Shown here: positions 1-9,408 of the stretch, piece by piece
Layout: each line of letters opens with the position of its first letter
How positions within the stretch are numbered: the first letter of the stretch is position 1
Source of the DNA: Collimonas arenae
GTDB lineage: Bacteria; Pseudomonadota; Gammaproteobacteria; Burkholderiales; Burkholderiaceae_D
DNA length: 64,000 nucleotides
Reading direction: 5' to 3'
Assembly (NCBI RefSeq): GCF_000786695.1
Contig: NZ_CP009962.1
Location: forward strand, 2,356,001 to 2,420,000
Made by a program: the position numbers and the translations under genes
The notes under the pieces: generated by a model
Seen by the model: the letters and a program-made list of their open reading frames with translations, nothing else
Told to the model about the DNA's origin: nothing
Database searches by the model: none

Positions 1-181
1 GGTGACATCATATGTACGAGGCTAGTCAAGATTGTCGCGAGCGGAATGCTTTTTTCTTCAATGATGGGGTAATTTTCTCAGGGGCTCAACTCAGCAATCC
101 TCGTCAAAGTACAAGAGTTTACCAGGATGACCATCCAGGGATGGCGTTCCCAATGGCCGTCTTTTCACATTTCACTCCCCT
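1..181. other. Left-edge intergenic stretch, no gene recognised
   Basis: I see no convincing reading frame here. The only open stretch from base 1 on the plus strand stops after about 23 codons and resembles nothing I know. It could be the tail of an upstream gene cut by the window edge. No Shine-Dalgarno sequence precedes the ATG at 182. Confidence 0.4.
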
Positions 182-973
182 ATGAATCATAATCCTTACG
201 CATGCAATAAAGTTCCAGAAATCACCTCGTGCAAATGTTGTGCTCAGACTTCAACGCTGGTTGGCGTGGTTGATTTTTCCAGATGCGGCGCGGATGTACA
301 TGCGGGTAAGAAGGTTGATCCCTATGCGGGCTGGCCGGTGTACTTTTACCGCTGCGGTGCTTGCGGCTTCACCTTCACCCGGGCGCTCGACAACTGGAGC
401 GCCGAAGATTTTGCTACGCACATTTACAACGACGACTACGTCCGCCATGATCCGGATTACCTTGGCGCCAGGCCACGCTCCAATGCTGATCTAATCATGC
501 ACAACATGGGGAGCGTTAGGGAGCGGACCAGCTTGCTCGACTATGGTTCAGGCATGGGCTTGATGACTGAAATTCTCGAACAAAACGGCTTTGACTCCGT
601 TGCCAGCTTCGATCCGTTCTCCTCCACCCGGCGTCCTGATCGACAGTTCAACATGGTGACTTGCTTCGAAGTATTCGAACACGTGCAGGACCCGATAGCC
701 CTCGTCAAGGACATCAACAGATTCCTCAGCCCTGATGGCGCGGTGCTGTTCAGCACTTTGCTCTGTACACCACAAGCGGTTGATGGAGGCTTGCACAACT
801 GGTGGTATTGCGCGCCTCGCAACGGCCATATTTCCTTCTATACGCTGGAGGCGTTGACCGCGCTGGCGGCGCGCTTCGAGTTGCGGGTTCTCAGCTTTAG
901 CGACGGTTTGCATGCAATGTACCGACCGCAGATCGCGGAATGGCTGAAGCCATTCATACCGTCAAACGGCTAA
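182..973 (+). CDS. Class I SAM-dependent methyltransferase (methyltransferase type 11/12 family)
   Basis: A 263-residue cytosolic protein. The Rossmann motif I reads LLDYGSGMG near residue 118, and a later acidic stretch, VFEHV, fits the post-II region of small-molecule methyltransferases. The N-terminus carries Cys17, Cys19, Cys20, Cys58 and Cys61, spaced like a zinc-binding knuckle (CKCC...CGAC). This is seen in methyltransferases of sugar and surface-polysaccharide gene sets. No signal peptide or membrane segment is visible. The gene stands alone: its left neighbour lies outside the window and the next gene is an unrelated regulator. There is no good ribosome-binding site before the ATG at 182, so the start is uncertain. 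The substrate cannot be told; sugar or glycan methylation is only a guess. Confidence 0.7.
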   Translation: MNHNPYACNKVPEITSCKCCAQTSTLVGVVDFSRCGADVHAGKKVDPYAGWPVYFYRCGACGFTFTRALDNWSAEDFATHIYNDDYVRHDPDYLGARPRSNADLIMHNMGSVRERTSLLDYGSGMGLMTEILEQNGFDSVASFDPFSSTRRPDRQFNMVTCFEVFEHVQDPIALVKDINRFLSPDGAVLFSTLLCTPQAVDGGLHNWWYCAPRNGHISFYTLEALTALAARFELRVLSFSDGLHAMYRPQIAEWLKPFIPSNG

Positions 974-1118
974 GTAAGAGAATGCCTGCGGTTCGGGTTG
1001 CAGAATCTTTTAATGAAGTCAAAAACATTGACCCGAAAGCCGCTGTGAAAACGATTAGGCGAGTAGGGTGCTATTTTCGATAAATACAAAATTAAAATAA
1101 GTTGTTGAAGTAGTAAAA

Positions 1119-2468
1119 ATGAATATCAAATTACATGCGACCTCAGAAATTAGTCCACACGTCGCCGGATTTATAGTTGATCAGGATGGCTTTGTTTTCT
1201 TTAAAGACGCTTTTCTTTTTCTGTCACCAAAAGAACGCGGCGCATTCCGCTTGTTGCTTGAGGCGTGGCCGAATGTGGTTTCCAAAGCGGAGTTTTCTAA
1301 GAATATATGGGCAGGACGCATGTCAGACGGTGGCCTTGCTCGTTGCATAACCAGACTTCGACACTCGTTGGCGCCGTTTAAATTAGCTCATATAGATTCA
1401 TTTTATAAGGGCGGATATCGATTAACGATTGTGCCTGAAGAGGTGATGGCAAGCGCCCCGGTCGTTTCGCGATCAACTATCCATGCTCGCCCATTGGATC
1501 CCGAAAAAGTTGATCCTGCACTGATTGAAGCGTGTACGTACGCCCGGCAATTGCTTGAGCAACGCTCCCTGGAAGCGATTGATCGAGCTGAACTGGTTTT
1601 ACGAAACACAATTGCAAGCGCACCCGATTACGTGGCTGCTAAATTACTTTTTGCACAGTGCGCAGTGAGTAAAATAAACTATGGTGCTGACGTAAAGCGA
1701 TCTGTAATAGATGAAGGCTTGACGATGCTTGAATGGGTTGAGGATATAGCGCCTCAAACACCTGGCTTGCAATCGCAAATAGGACGTTTGCTGGATTGCA
1801 AATGGGATTTTCACGAAGCCCGCCTTCGGCATAAAAGGGCGTTGGCCATGTTTCCCGACGACGCCACGGCAAACTTGAATTATGGATTGCACCTGCTCAT
1901 TGAGGGTGCTTATTCGGATGCCGTAGCCGTATTTCGCACCGCAGTTGAGTTAAACCCTTTCTCGCCGCATTTGGCGGTAATACTCGCTCGTGCAGGTGCT
2001 TTAGCCAGTGGAGATGTGGCCGAGGCTGTCGCATTGGCTCGAGCCACATACCTTTCTCATAAAGACAGTGTGCAAACTTATTTATATTTGCTATGCACAT
2101 TGGCGACGAAGGATCCGCAACCTGAAATTGCACATGCGGCACGACATTTTGCGCGAACTCGTGCAACGTGGGCGCTTGCGTCCGGTGCTATTTCATATAT
2201 TCTTGCACGGTGCGGAGATCATGCCGGGGCTCTTGAAATTATTTCAAAAGAATCTAAAGAAGACGCCGGCATTCACGCCATATATACAGGGGCACTACTG
2301 TCGATGGGGATGCTTGAAGAAGCAATGACGAGAGTAAAGAAGGCGGTGGCCTGTGGCTGTGGACCATTGCCAATAATATTGAATATGCCGGAAAATCTCG
2401 GGCTGCACAAACATCCTGATTACCCAGAGGTACGTTTGAGTGTATTTTCCCGTGTCGCGAACATGTAG
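1119..2468 (+). CDS. OmpR-type winged-helix regulator with C-terminal TPR-like region (HilA/CadC-like)
   Basis: A 449-residue protein. Residues about 15-105 match the trans_reg_C winged helix: LSPKERGAFRLLLEA, then SKAEFSKNIW, a recognition helix LARCITRLRHSL and the terminal hairpin YKGGYRL. There is no receiver domain and no membrane helix, which separates it from OmpR and CadC proper. Residues about 135-440 are helical with repeated A/L/Y patterns typical of TPR arrays, as in Salmonella HilA. It is therefore probably a DNA-binding activator whose TPR half binds protein or ligand. The gene is visibly richer in A+T and in rare-looking codons than its neighbours, which suggests horizontal origin. 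Target genes are unknown; none of the adjacent genes is an obvious partner. Confidence 0.65.
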   Translation: MNIKLHATSEISPHVAGFIVDQDGFVFFKDAFLFLSPKERGAFRLLLEAWPNVVSKAEFSKNIWAGRMSDGGLARCITRLRHSLAPFKLAHIDSFYKGGYRLTIVPEEVMASAPVVSRSTIHARPLDPEKVDPALIEACTYARQLLEQRSLEAIDRAELVLRNTIASAPDYVAAKLLFAQCAVSKINYGADVKRSVIDEGLTMLEWVEDIAPQTPGLQSQIGRLLDCKWDFHEARLRHKRALAMFPDDATANLNYGLHLLIEGAYSDAVAVFRTAVELNPFSPHLAVILARAGALASGDVAEAVALARATYLSHKDSVQTYLYLLCTLATKDPQPEIAHAARHFARTRATWALASGAISYILARCGDHAGALEIISKESKEDAGIHAIYTGALLSMGMLEEAMTRVKKAVACGCGPLPIILNMPENLGLHKHPDYPEVRLSVFSRVANM

Positions 2469-2646
2469 CAATCCGTGTTCTGATACACGGAGGCTGGGCG
2501 TGTCTGCGCGAGGTGGTTTTGAGATCAGGCTTATGATGTGGCCGACTGACCGTGCTTACAGGCTTAGCTTGGCGTGATCAATCGACGCTTCTTGAGAGCA
2601 TGGAACCTGGTAGCGACTCCATGCTGGTTCTAGAGATGCCTAACGT

Positions 2647-3996
<1,350 letters not shown>

Positions 3997-4302
3997 GACA
4001 GCTCAATAGAATAATATCGGCCTGTCGCCTTGTGTAAGGCGCCAGTCGCAGGCAAACGGGATTAGAGGAGGTTGGAGCTACCCTGACTGAGGAACGATGC
4101 CTGAGTCCGATAACATCCTTGACAGCAGTATTTGACTGGAGAATTTGCTGTGTCGCCGCAGAGTATAACAATGACGGGCTACAGGCAAGCGTTTCTGCTG
4201 TATTCAAGTCTAGGCTGGACAAAATACTGTCTGCGGCCCGCTCCAGAAAGCAGAGTGGGCCGCGTTGTTGGCGATATGGATGCAACCAGAGGTGAGGCGC
4301 GC

Positions 4303-4761
4303 CTATTTCATCGCGGCTGCGGCACGCTCGCGGAGCTCTTCTTCAGAATAATCGGCGATGTGGGTACTGATGGTCCAGGTATGACCGAACGGATCTTTGA
4401 GCGAGCCGGAGCGGTCGCCATAAAACTGATCTTGCACCGCCCTGATTTCGGTGCCGCCGGCGGCAATTGCCTGTGGGAATGTTACGTCCACATTGTCGAC
4501 GTAAAGTATCAGGCTGACTCCGGCTCCACCCAGCGATTTTGGGCTGCGTATCATCATTTCGGGAAATTCATCAGCCAGCATGACGCGCGCGTTACCGAGC
4601 TGGATTTCGGCATGGCCGATTCTCTTGTCGGGACCTTCCATGCGCATAATCTCGACTGCGTTGAAAGCTTTTTGATAGAACGCTATTGCTTCGGCTGCGC
4701 CGTCAATAGCGAGATAGGCGGTGACACTGGTGTAGCCGTCGGGGATAGGTTTGACTGCCAT
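4303..4761 (-). CDS. VOC-family (glyoxalase/bleomycin-resistance superfamily) PhnB-like protein
   Basis: A 152-residue protein beginning MAVKPIPDGY. The start at 4761 is chosen because GCAGGAGAGCAAT precedes it; longer in-frame starts lack a ribosome site and add an unrelated N-terminus. The sequence has the two beta-alpha-beta-beta-beta halves of the vicinal oxygen chelate fold: YLAIDGAAEAIAFYQKAF near the start and FGHTWTISTHI near the end. Proteins of this type are usually called PhnB-like or 3-demethylubiquinone-methyltransferase-like, but most have no proven reaction. The neighbours give no hint of a substrate. Confidence 0.75.
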   Translation of the reverse strand: MAVKPIPDGYTSVTAYLAIDGAAEAIAFYQKAFNAVEIMRMEGPDKRIGHAEIQLGNARVMLADEFPEMMIRSPKSLGGAGVSLILYVDNVDVTFPQAIAAGGTEIRAVQDQFYGDRSGSLKDPFGHTWTISTHIADYSEEELRERAAAAMK

Positions 4762-4937
4762 ATTGCTCTCCTGCGGGTTGAGAGATGGTCTTGAGAGTAC
4801 CCAGTTGCGCTGCTGCGCATGCATTGTAGTCTCTCAACCGCAGAGTTGAAATGGCAAAAAACAGTTTTACCGGTTACCGCAAAATTACCGTGACGGAAGC
4901 GCTCTGCAGTAACGGCCGTGCTGTAACCGGCGTTCTA

Positions 4938-5741
4938 TTATTTCTTGGCAAACGGTGACAACAAACCAACCATCTGGGCAAATACCTTAGGGCTGCCGGC
5001 GAGTACGTCACCCTTGTACAGGTAGTCGGATTCGCCGCTGAAATCGCCAATGATGCCGCCCGATTCGCTGATCAGCAGTGAGCCGGCAGCGATATCCCAA
5101 GGCTTCAGCCCTTTTTCGAAGAAGCCGTCGAGGCGACCTGCGGCCAGGTAGGCCAGGTCGAGAGCGGCTGAGCCGGGGCGACGCAGGCCAGCGCAATTTT
5201 GGGTCATGATACGGAACATCTTCATGTACTCATCCATGGCCGGACCTTCGGTTTCACGGAACGGGAAGCCGGTACCAATCAGGGCGTCGGCGATCTTGTC
5301 GCGCTTGCCTACGCGAATCCGCTTGTCGTTCAGATAGGCGCCGGAACCCTTGGTGGCGGTGAACAAATCGTTGCGGGTTGGGTCGTAGATCACCGCTTGC
5401 GTGATCTGGCCCTTGTGCTGCAATGCGATCGAGACGCAGTATTGTGGGAAGCCGTGGATAAAGTTGGTAGTGCCATCCAGCGGATCGATGATCCAGACGT
5501 TTTCGTTGTCGTCATGCAGATTGGCGGAGGCGCCAGATTCTTCGGCCAGGATTGCGTGATCCGGGTAGGCATTCTTCAAGACGTCGATGATCGCCGCTTC
5601 GGCAGCCTGGTCGACTTCGGTGACGAAGTCGTTATGCTGTTTCTTCGTTACCTTCAGCAGATCGAGGTCGAAAGAGGCGCGCGAAATGACTTGGGCACCG
5701 CGACGGGCGGCCTTGATGGCCGTATTGAGCATTGGATGCAT
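4938..5741 (-). CDS. suhB: Inositol-1-monophosphatase / SuhB
   Basis: A 267-residue Mg-dependent phosphatase of the IMPase family. It carries the metal ligands Glu67/Glu68 in AEESG, the signature DPLDGTTNF with Asp86 and Asp89, and the second signature WDIAAG with Asp216. SuhB hydrolyses inositol-1-phosphate and in enterobacteria also joins the NusA-containing antitermination complex on rRNA operons. Length equals that of E. coli SuhB. It is divergent from trmJ with about 160 bp between. suhB beside trmJ is a conserved proteobacterial arrangement and supports the name. Confidence 0.93.
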   Translation of the reverse strand: MHPMLNTAIKAARRGAQVISRASFDLDLLKVTKKQHNDFVTEVDQAAEAAIIDVLKNAYPDHAILAEESGASANLHDDNENVWIIDPLDGTTNFIHGFPQYCVSIALQHKGQITQAVIYDPTRNDLFTATKGSGAYLNDKRIRVGKRDKIADALIGTGFPFRETEGPAMDEYMKMFRIMTQNCAGLRRPGSAALDLAYLAAGRLDGFFEKGLKPWDIAAGSLLISESGGIIGDFSGESDYLYKGDVLAGSPKVFAQMVGLLSPFAKK

Positions 5742-5899
5742 AATCGAGGTAGGGTTCCGTTAAAATGGCGGCACTGTGCCAACCGGGAACAGAACCACCA
5801 CTATGATTAATAATAATGAACGATGCGGACGTGCAGATGAATATTTTGATAAATAAGCAGCTTTTAGTCGCAGAAATCCGCGTTATGGCGCTATTTTAA

Positions 5900-6676
5900 A
5901 TGAAGCTGGCCAAAATCAATACGTCTCTTTTCAACCGCCTGCGCTTTGTGCTGGTCGAAACCAGTAGTCCTGGCAATGTTGGTGCGGCTGCCCGCGCTAT
6001 CAAAACCATGGGTTTTTCCGAGCTGGTCCTGGTCAATCCGCGCTTCCCCGATGTGTTGCAAAGAGATGAGGCCGTTGCATTTGCCAGCGGCGCACAAGAC
6101 ATCCTGGCTTCAGCGCGGATCGTTGCTACTGTCGAAGAGGCTTTGGAGGGCTGCAACTTTGCTGCGGCGCTGAGCGCACGCTTGCGCGAATTTTCCCCGC
6201 CTTTGACTGCCCCGCGCGCGTTGGCCGCCCAGTTGGCCGCTGATGCCAGCCTGAACGCTGCGGTGCTGTTCGGCAGCGAGCGCTACGGTCTGCCGAATGA
6301 AGTGGTCGAAAAGTGCAATGTCTTACTGAATATTCCTGCCAATCCTGAATATTCATCGCTGAATCTGGCGCAGGCTGTACAAGTGCTGGCTTATGAATGC
6401 CGGGTAGCTGCCAGCGAGGATTTGCCTTTGCCGGTCGGCAGTGAAATTGGCTTCCAGGGCAATGCCGCCAGCCTGAGCGATATCGATGGCATGTTTGCAC
6501 ATCTGGAGCAGGCCTTGATCGAGATTGAATTCCTTGATCCTGTCAGCCCGAAAAAACTGATGCCGCGCCTTAAGCGCCTGTTTTCCCGCGCCCAGCTGGA
6601 AACCGAGGAGGTCAATATCTTGCGCGGGATCGCCAGTCAGATTCTGACTAAGCGGCGTCGCCTTGATCGTTCCTGA
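5900..6676 (+). CDS. trmJ: tRNA (cytidine/uridine-2'-O)-methyltransferase TrmJ
   Basis: A 258-residue SPOUT-class enzyme that methylates the 2'-O of position 32 in several tRNAs. The three SpoU motifs are present: motif 1 near residues 16-35 (SSPGNVGAAARA), motif 2 LFGSERYGLPNE, and motif 3 IPANPEYSSLNLAQAV with the NLAQA trefoil-knot signature. The C-terminal 80 residues are the helical extension that separates TrmJ from TrmL. It is transcribed away from suhB. The ATG at 5900 has only a weak upstream ribosome site. Confidence 0.92.
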   Translation: MKLAKINTSLFNRLRFVLVETSSPGNVGAAARAIKTMGFSELVLVNPRFPDVLQRDEAVAFASGAQDILASARIVATVEEALEGCNFAAALSARLREFSPPLTAPRALAAQLAADASLNAAVLFGSERYGLPNEVVEKCNVLLNIPANPEYSSLNLAQAVQVLAYECRVAASEDLPLPVGSEIGFQGNAASLSDIDGMFAHLEQALIEIEFLDPVSPKKLMPRLKRLFSRAQLETEEVNILRGIASQILTKRRRLDRS

Positions 6677-6721
6677 GTTCGGTAGCCAGACGATATCAGC
6701 CGGCTGTTGTCCTGTTTTCAG

Positions 6722-7372
6722 TTAGTTCCAGCTGCGCAGTAGGCCAACCGCCAGGCCTTCAAGGGCGAAATCTTCCTGGCTCGGTGTCACGATAATAGGT
6801 TCAAAATCCGGGTTTTCAGGAAGCAACTGGATCACCGAGCCTGATTTCTGATAGCGCTTGACAGTCACGTCGTCGCCAAGGCGCGCGACGACAATCTGGC
6901 CATTTCTGGCGCTGTCGGTTTTCTTTACTGCCAACAAGTCGCCATCCATGATGCCAGCGTCGCGCATCGACATGCCGCGCACCTTCAGCAAATAATCCGG
7001 TTTGGCGCTGAACAGGGCGGGGTCGACATTGTAGGTAGCCTGGATGTGTTCTTGCGCCAGGATCGGCGATCCGGCGGCAACCCGTCCAACCAGCGGCAGG
7101 CTGAGTTGCATCAGGGCGGGATGCGGCAACGCCAGTTGTGTGCCTTGGCTGCGCAGGGTGGTTTCGGTCAGGCGGATGCCACGCGAGGTGCCGGGCGCTA
7201 TCACGATGGCGCCCTTGCGCGCCAGCGCTTGCAAGTGTTCTTCGGCCGCATTGGCTGAACGAAAGCCAAGCTCGGTCGCTATTTCAGCGCGCGTCGGCGG
7301 AAAACCCGTGTTTTCGATGGCGTCCTTGATCAGGTCGAGGATTTGCTGTTGGCGGGCGGTCAGTTTGATCAT
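6722..7372 (-). CDS. lexA: SOS repressor LexA
   Basis: A 216-residue repressor and serine autoprotease. The start at 7372 (MIKLTARQ) is chosen because LexA proteins begin exactly there; ten more in-frame codons upstream are probably not translated. The N-terminal winged helix includes [11 protein letters not shown]. The self-cleavage bond is Ala100-Gly101 (VGRVAAGSP). The catalytic pair is Ser135 (RGMSM) and Lys172 (VTVKRY). On RecA activation it cleaves itself and derepresses SOS genes. Two tandem LexA boxes lie 149-181 bp upstream of the start codon and imply autoregulation. It is divergent from the rpsF operon. Confidence 0.96.
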   Translation of the reverse strand: MIKLTARQQQILDLIKDAIENTGFPPTRAEIATELGFRSANAAEEHLQALARKGAIVIAPGTSRGIRLTETTLRSQGTQLALPHPALMQLSLPLVGRVAAGSPILAQEHIQATYNVDPALFSAKPDYLLKVRGMSMRDAGIMDGDLLAVKKTDSARNGQIVVARLGDDVTVKRYQKSGSVIQLLPENPDFEPIIVTPSQEDFALEGLAVGLLRSWN

Positions 7373-7520
7373 AGGTATTTGTTTGCAATATTCGCAAGGC
7401 AAGGTTTAAGAGCCGGTGCAGCCGGACTGCGCTGCCCCCAACTGTTCAATTCAGGTAAGGCGGCTAAAGTACATAAGGTACGGTTGCGCAAAAAACGTAT
7501 TTAATGCCATTGCATTAGTG

Positions 7521-7536
7521 CTGTGTATATCAACAG
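7521..7536 (-). promoter_or_regulatory. LexA (SOS) box 1
   Basis: CTGT-N8-ACAG, an exact match to the CTG(T)-N8-(A)CAG core used by beta- and gammaproteobacterial LexA. It lies 149 bp upstream of the lexA start codon, one base from a second box. The distance implies a long lexA leader or an upstream promoter. The flanking region 7373-7734 otherwise holds the divergent promoters of lexA and rpsF and no gene. Confidence 0.8.
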
Positions 7537-7537
7537 T

Positions 7538-7553
7538 CTGTATTTTTGTACAG
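7538..7553 (-). promoter_or_regulatory. LexA (SOS) box 2
   Basis: A second CTGT-N8-ACAG with an A/T-rich spacer (ATTTTTGT). Its centre lies 17 bp from that of box 1, so two LexA dimers could bind side by side, as at E. coli lexA. Confidence 0.82.
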
Positions 7554-7699
7554 TATTTGTGCAAATGCAAGATAAATGATGCGATTAAACCACTTCCTTA
7601 TGCGGAAGTAGTTGCAGGCGCTTGAAAGCATTGAGTTTTGTTGCAATTGCGCGTACTATTGCTGGTTTTCCTCTTCCCACACTCGTCTTGACGCCGAGG

Positions 7700-7722
7700 T
7701 GGGCGATTCTTCAATCCGTCCA
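7700..7722 (+). promoter_or_regulatory. Candidate S6:S18-binding leader hairpin of the rpsF operon
   Basis: TGGGCGAT (7700-7707) pairs with ATCCGTCCA (7714-7722) around a 6-nt loop, leaving a single bulged C next to the trinucleotide CCG at 7716-7718. The hairpin sits directly in front of the rpsF ribosome site (AGGAG at 7725-7729). Known rpsF leaders bind the S6:S18 complex through a hairpin with a bulge and a CCG, which gives feedback control. Assignment here rests on structure and position only. Confidence 0.45.
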
Positions 7723-7734
7723 AAAGGAGCTTAC

Positions 7735-8103
7735 ATGCGTCATTATGAAATCGTATTTATCGTCCATCCTGATCAAAGCGAGCAAGTGCCTGCAATGATC
7801 GAACGCTACAAAGGTATCGTCACAACACGTGGCGGCACTGTACATCGCGTGGAAGACTGGGGTCGCCGTCAACTGGCTTACCTGATCCAGAAACTGGCAA
7901 AAGCGCATTACGTCTGCCTCAACATCGAGTGCGACAGCGAAACTCTGGCTGAAATCGAAACCGGCTTCAAGTTCAATGATGCAGTGTTGCGTCATCTGAC
8001 TGTCAAGCTGAAGAAGGCCGAAACTGGTCCTTCGCCAATGATGAAGGCTGTGCAGAAGGAAGATGCTGCCAAGAGCCATCGCACTGAAGCGCCGGCAGCC
8101 TAA
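7735..8103 (+). CDS. rpsF: 30S ribosomal protein S6
   Basis: A 122-residue ribosomal protein starting [18 protein letters not shown], the canonical S6 N-terminus, behind a strong AAGGAG. Longer in-frame starts are artefacts of the open leader. It shows the S6 signature [17 protein letters not shown] and an ordinary, charged C-terminal tail. S6 pairs with S18 on the 30S platform. It is first in the operon rpsF-priB-rpsR-rplI and is probably autoregulated through the leader hairpin just upstream. Confidence 0.97.
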   Translation: MRHYEIVFIVHPDQSEQVPAMIERYKGIVTTRGGTVHRVEDWGRRQLAYLIQKLAKAHYVCLNIECDSETLAEIETGFKFNDAVLRHLTVKLKKAETGPSPMMKAVQKEDAAKSHRTEAPAA

Positions 8104-8148
8104 TTGCCCGACCTATCAGCGATCCTATAGCCATCGAGTCCATCAGGA

Positions 8149-8475
8149 GTGAGTCAAGCCAATAACGTGTTTCAGCTGGTTGCCGATATTGCCGAACGTG
8201 AAGTCATCCGTTATACGCCGGCAGGCATTCCGATTGTATCTGCAAATTTGCAGCATCGGTCGGAGCCGATTGAAGCAGGAATCAAGCGTTTGATCGAATT
8301 CGAAATTGCCGCACTAGCTGTTGGCGAGATTTCGGGAAGATTCAGTCAGGCGCAGTTGGGTGGTACTTTCTGGTTTACCGGGTTCATGGCACGCAAGAGT
8401 CGCAATGGTAGAAGTCTGGTATTTCACATCACGGATTTCGCTGCGATAGAAGCAGATGCTTCCTCAGGAACATAG
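8149..8475 (+). CDS. priB: Primosomal replication protein PriB
   Basis: A single OB-fold ssDNA-binding protein of up to 108 residues, with PAGIP in the first strand pair and the later strand GTFWFTGFMARKSRNGRSLVF. PriB bridges PriA and DnaT/DnaB at stalled forks in replication restart. Its place between rpsF and rpsR is the classic proteobacterial arrangement. The start is uncertain: the GTG at 8149 overlaps the only good AGGAG, leaving no spacing, while a second GTG at 8167 would give MFQLVADI, similar in length to other PriB proteins. Confidence 0.88.
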   Translation: MSQANNVFQLVADIAEREVIRYTPAGIPIVSANLQHRSEPIEAGIKRLIEFEIAALAVGEISGRFSQAQLGGTFWFTGFMARKSRNGRSLVFHITDFAAIEADASSGT

Positions 8476-8516
8476 CTGAAATTGCAGATTAATTATTTTA
8501 GATACAGGAGCCAAAA

Positions 8517-8801
8517 ATGGCATTCGGTAAAAAGTTCGATAAAAGTAAACTGAAAAACAAGCGTCAACAACAAAACCCGCTGTTCAAGCGCAAGAAATTC
8601 TGCCGTTTCACCGCTGCACACGTTGCCAGCGTTGACTACAAGGACGTCGACACGCTCAAGGATTTTGTTCAAGAAAACGGCAAGATCATGCCAGCACGTC
8701 TGACCGGCACCAAGGCAATCTATCAACGTCAAGTGGATACTGCGATCAAGCGCGCACGTTTCCTGGCGCTGCTGCCATACACCGATCTGCACAACGCTTA
8801 A
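8517..8801 (+). CDS. rpsR: 30S ribosomal protein S18
   Basis: A 94-residue protein with a basic N-terminal extension followed by the S18 core: KKFCRFTA, then [19 protein letters not shown] and the [13 protein letters not shown] signature. It is slightly longer than E. coli S18 (75 residues) owing to the lysine-rich N-terminus, as is common in betaproteobacteria. A clear CAGGAG site precedes the ATG. Third gene of the rpsF operon. Confidence 0.97.
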   Translation: MAFGKKFDKSKLKNKRQQQNPLFKRKKFCRFTAAHVASVDYKDVDTLKDFVQENGKIMPARLTGTKAIYQRQVDTAIKRARFLALLPYTDLHNA

Positions 8802-8827
8802 TTGACGACTTGAAATAGGAGAAAAAT

Positions 8828-9280
8828 ATGCAAGTTATTCTGTTGGAAAAAGTCGTTAATCTCGGCAATCTGGGTGAAGTTGTTCGCGTCAAGGACGGTT
8901 ACGCACGTAATTTCCTGATCCCGCAACGCATGGCACGTCGTGCTACAACTACAGCTATCGCTGAATTCGAAGCGAAGCGCGCTGATCTGGAAACAGCAGC
9001 AGCAGCCAAGCTGGCTGTGGCGCAAGGCCAAGGCGAAAAATTGAGCGGTCTGACTGTTCAAATCTCGCAAAAATCGGGTGTTGACGGCCGTCTGTTCGGT
9101 TCCGTGACCAACTTCGACATCGCTGAAGCGTTGACCAAGCAAGGTTTCCCAGTTGAGAAAGCGCAAGTTCGCTTGCCGAACGGCCCGCTGAAGACTACTG
9201 GCGAACACGCTGTTGCTGTTGCTCTGCATACCGATGTCGTGGTCGATATCATTATCGCTGTGATCGGCGAGCACGTTTAA
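8828..9280 (+). CDS. rplI: 50S ribosomal protein L9
   Basis: A 150-residue protein with the L9 N-terminal signature [20 protein letters not shown], the long connecting helix rich in Ala, Glu and Lys (residues about 40-75), and the C-terminal rRNA-binding domain. L9 protrudes from the L1 side of the 50S subunit. AATAGGAG precedes the start. It is the last gene of the operon, followed by a tandem hairpin ending in a strong terminator. Confidence 0.97.
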   Translation: MQVILLEKVVNLGNLGEVVRVKDGYARNFLIPQRMARRATTTAIAEFEAKRADLETAAAAKLAVAQGQGEKLSGLTVQISQKSGVDGRLFGSVTNFDIAEALTKQGFPVEKAQVRLPNGPLKTTGEHAVAVALHTDVVVDIIIAVIGEHV

Positions 9281-9301
9281 TTAGCTGTTGCCAAATAGCT
9301 A

Positions 9302-9350
9302 TTGCAGCATTTGCTGCAAGCAAAAAAGCCGGGTTTTCCCGGCTTTTTTT
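9302..9350 (+). terminator. Rho-independent terminator of the rpsF operon
   Basis: Two hairpins follow rplI. The first is TTGCAGCA/TGCTGCAA (9302-9319). The second is AAGCCGGG-TTTT-CCCGGCTT followed by a T-run (9322-9350). The second is a textbook intrinsic terminator. Confidence 0.92.
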
Positions 9351-9395
9351 ACGCCCTTTTTCTGGCAGTGCAGCAAGACGCCAGGCAGAAGCAGG

Positions 9396-9401
9396 TATAA
9401 T
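9396..9401 (+). promoter_or_regulatory. -10 box TATAAT immediately upstream of dnaB
   Basis: A perfect TATAAT ends 7 nt before the dnaB ATG, so transcription would begin at or within a base of the start codon. No Shine-Dalgarno sequence sits at normal spacing (the nearest AGG is about 13 nt away). No convincing -35 box is visible at 16-18 bp. Confidence 0.5.
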
Positions 9402-9408
9402 TCGCGCC

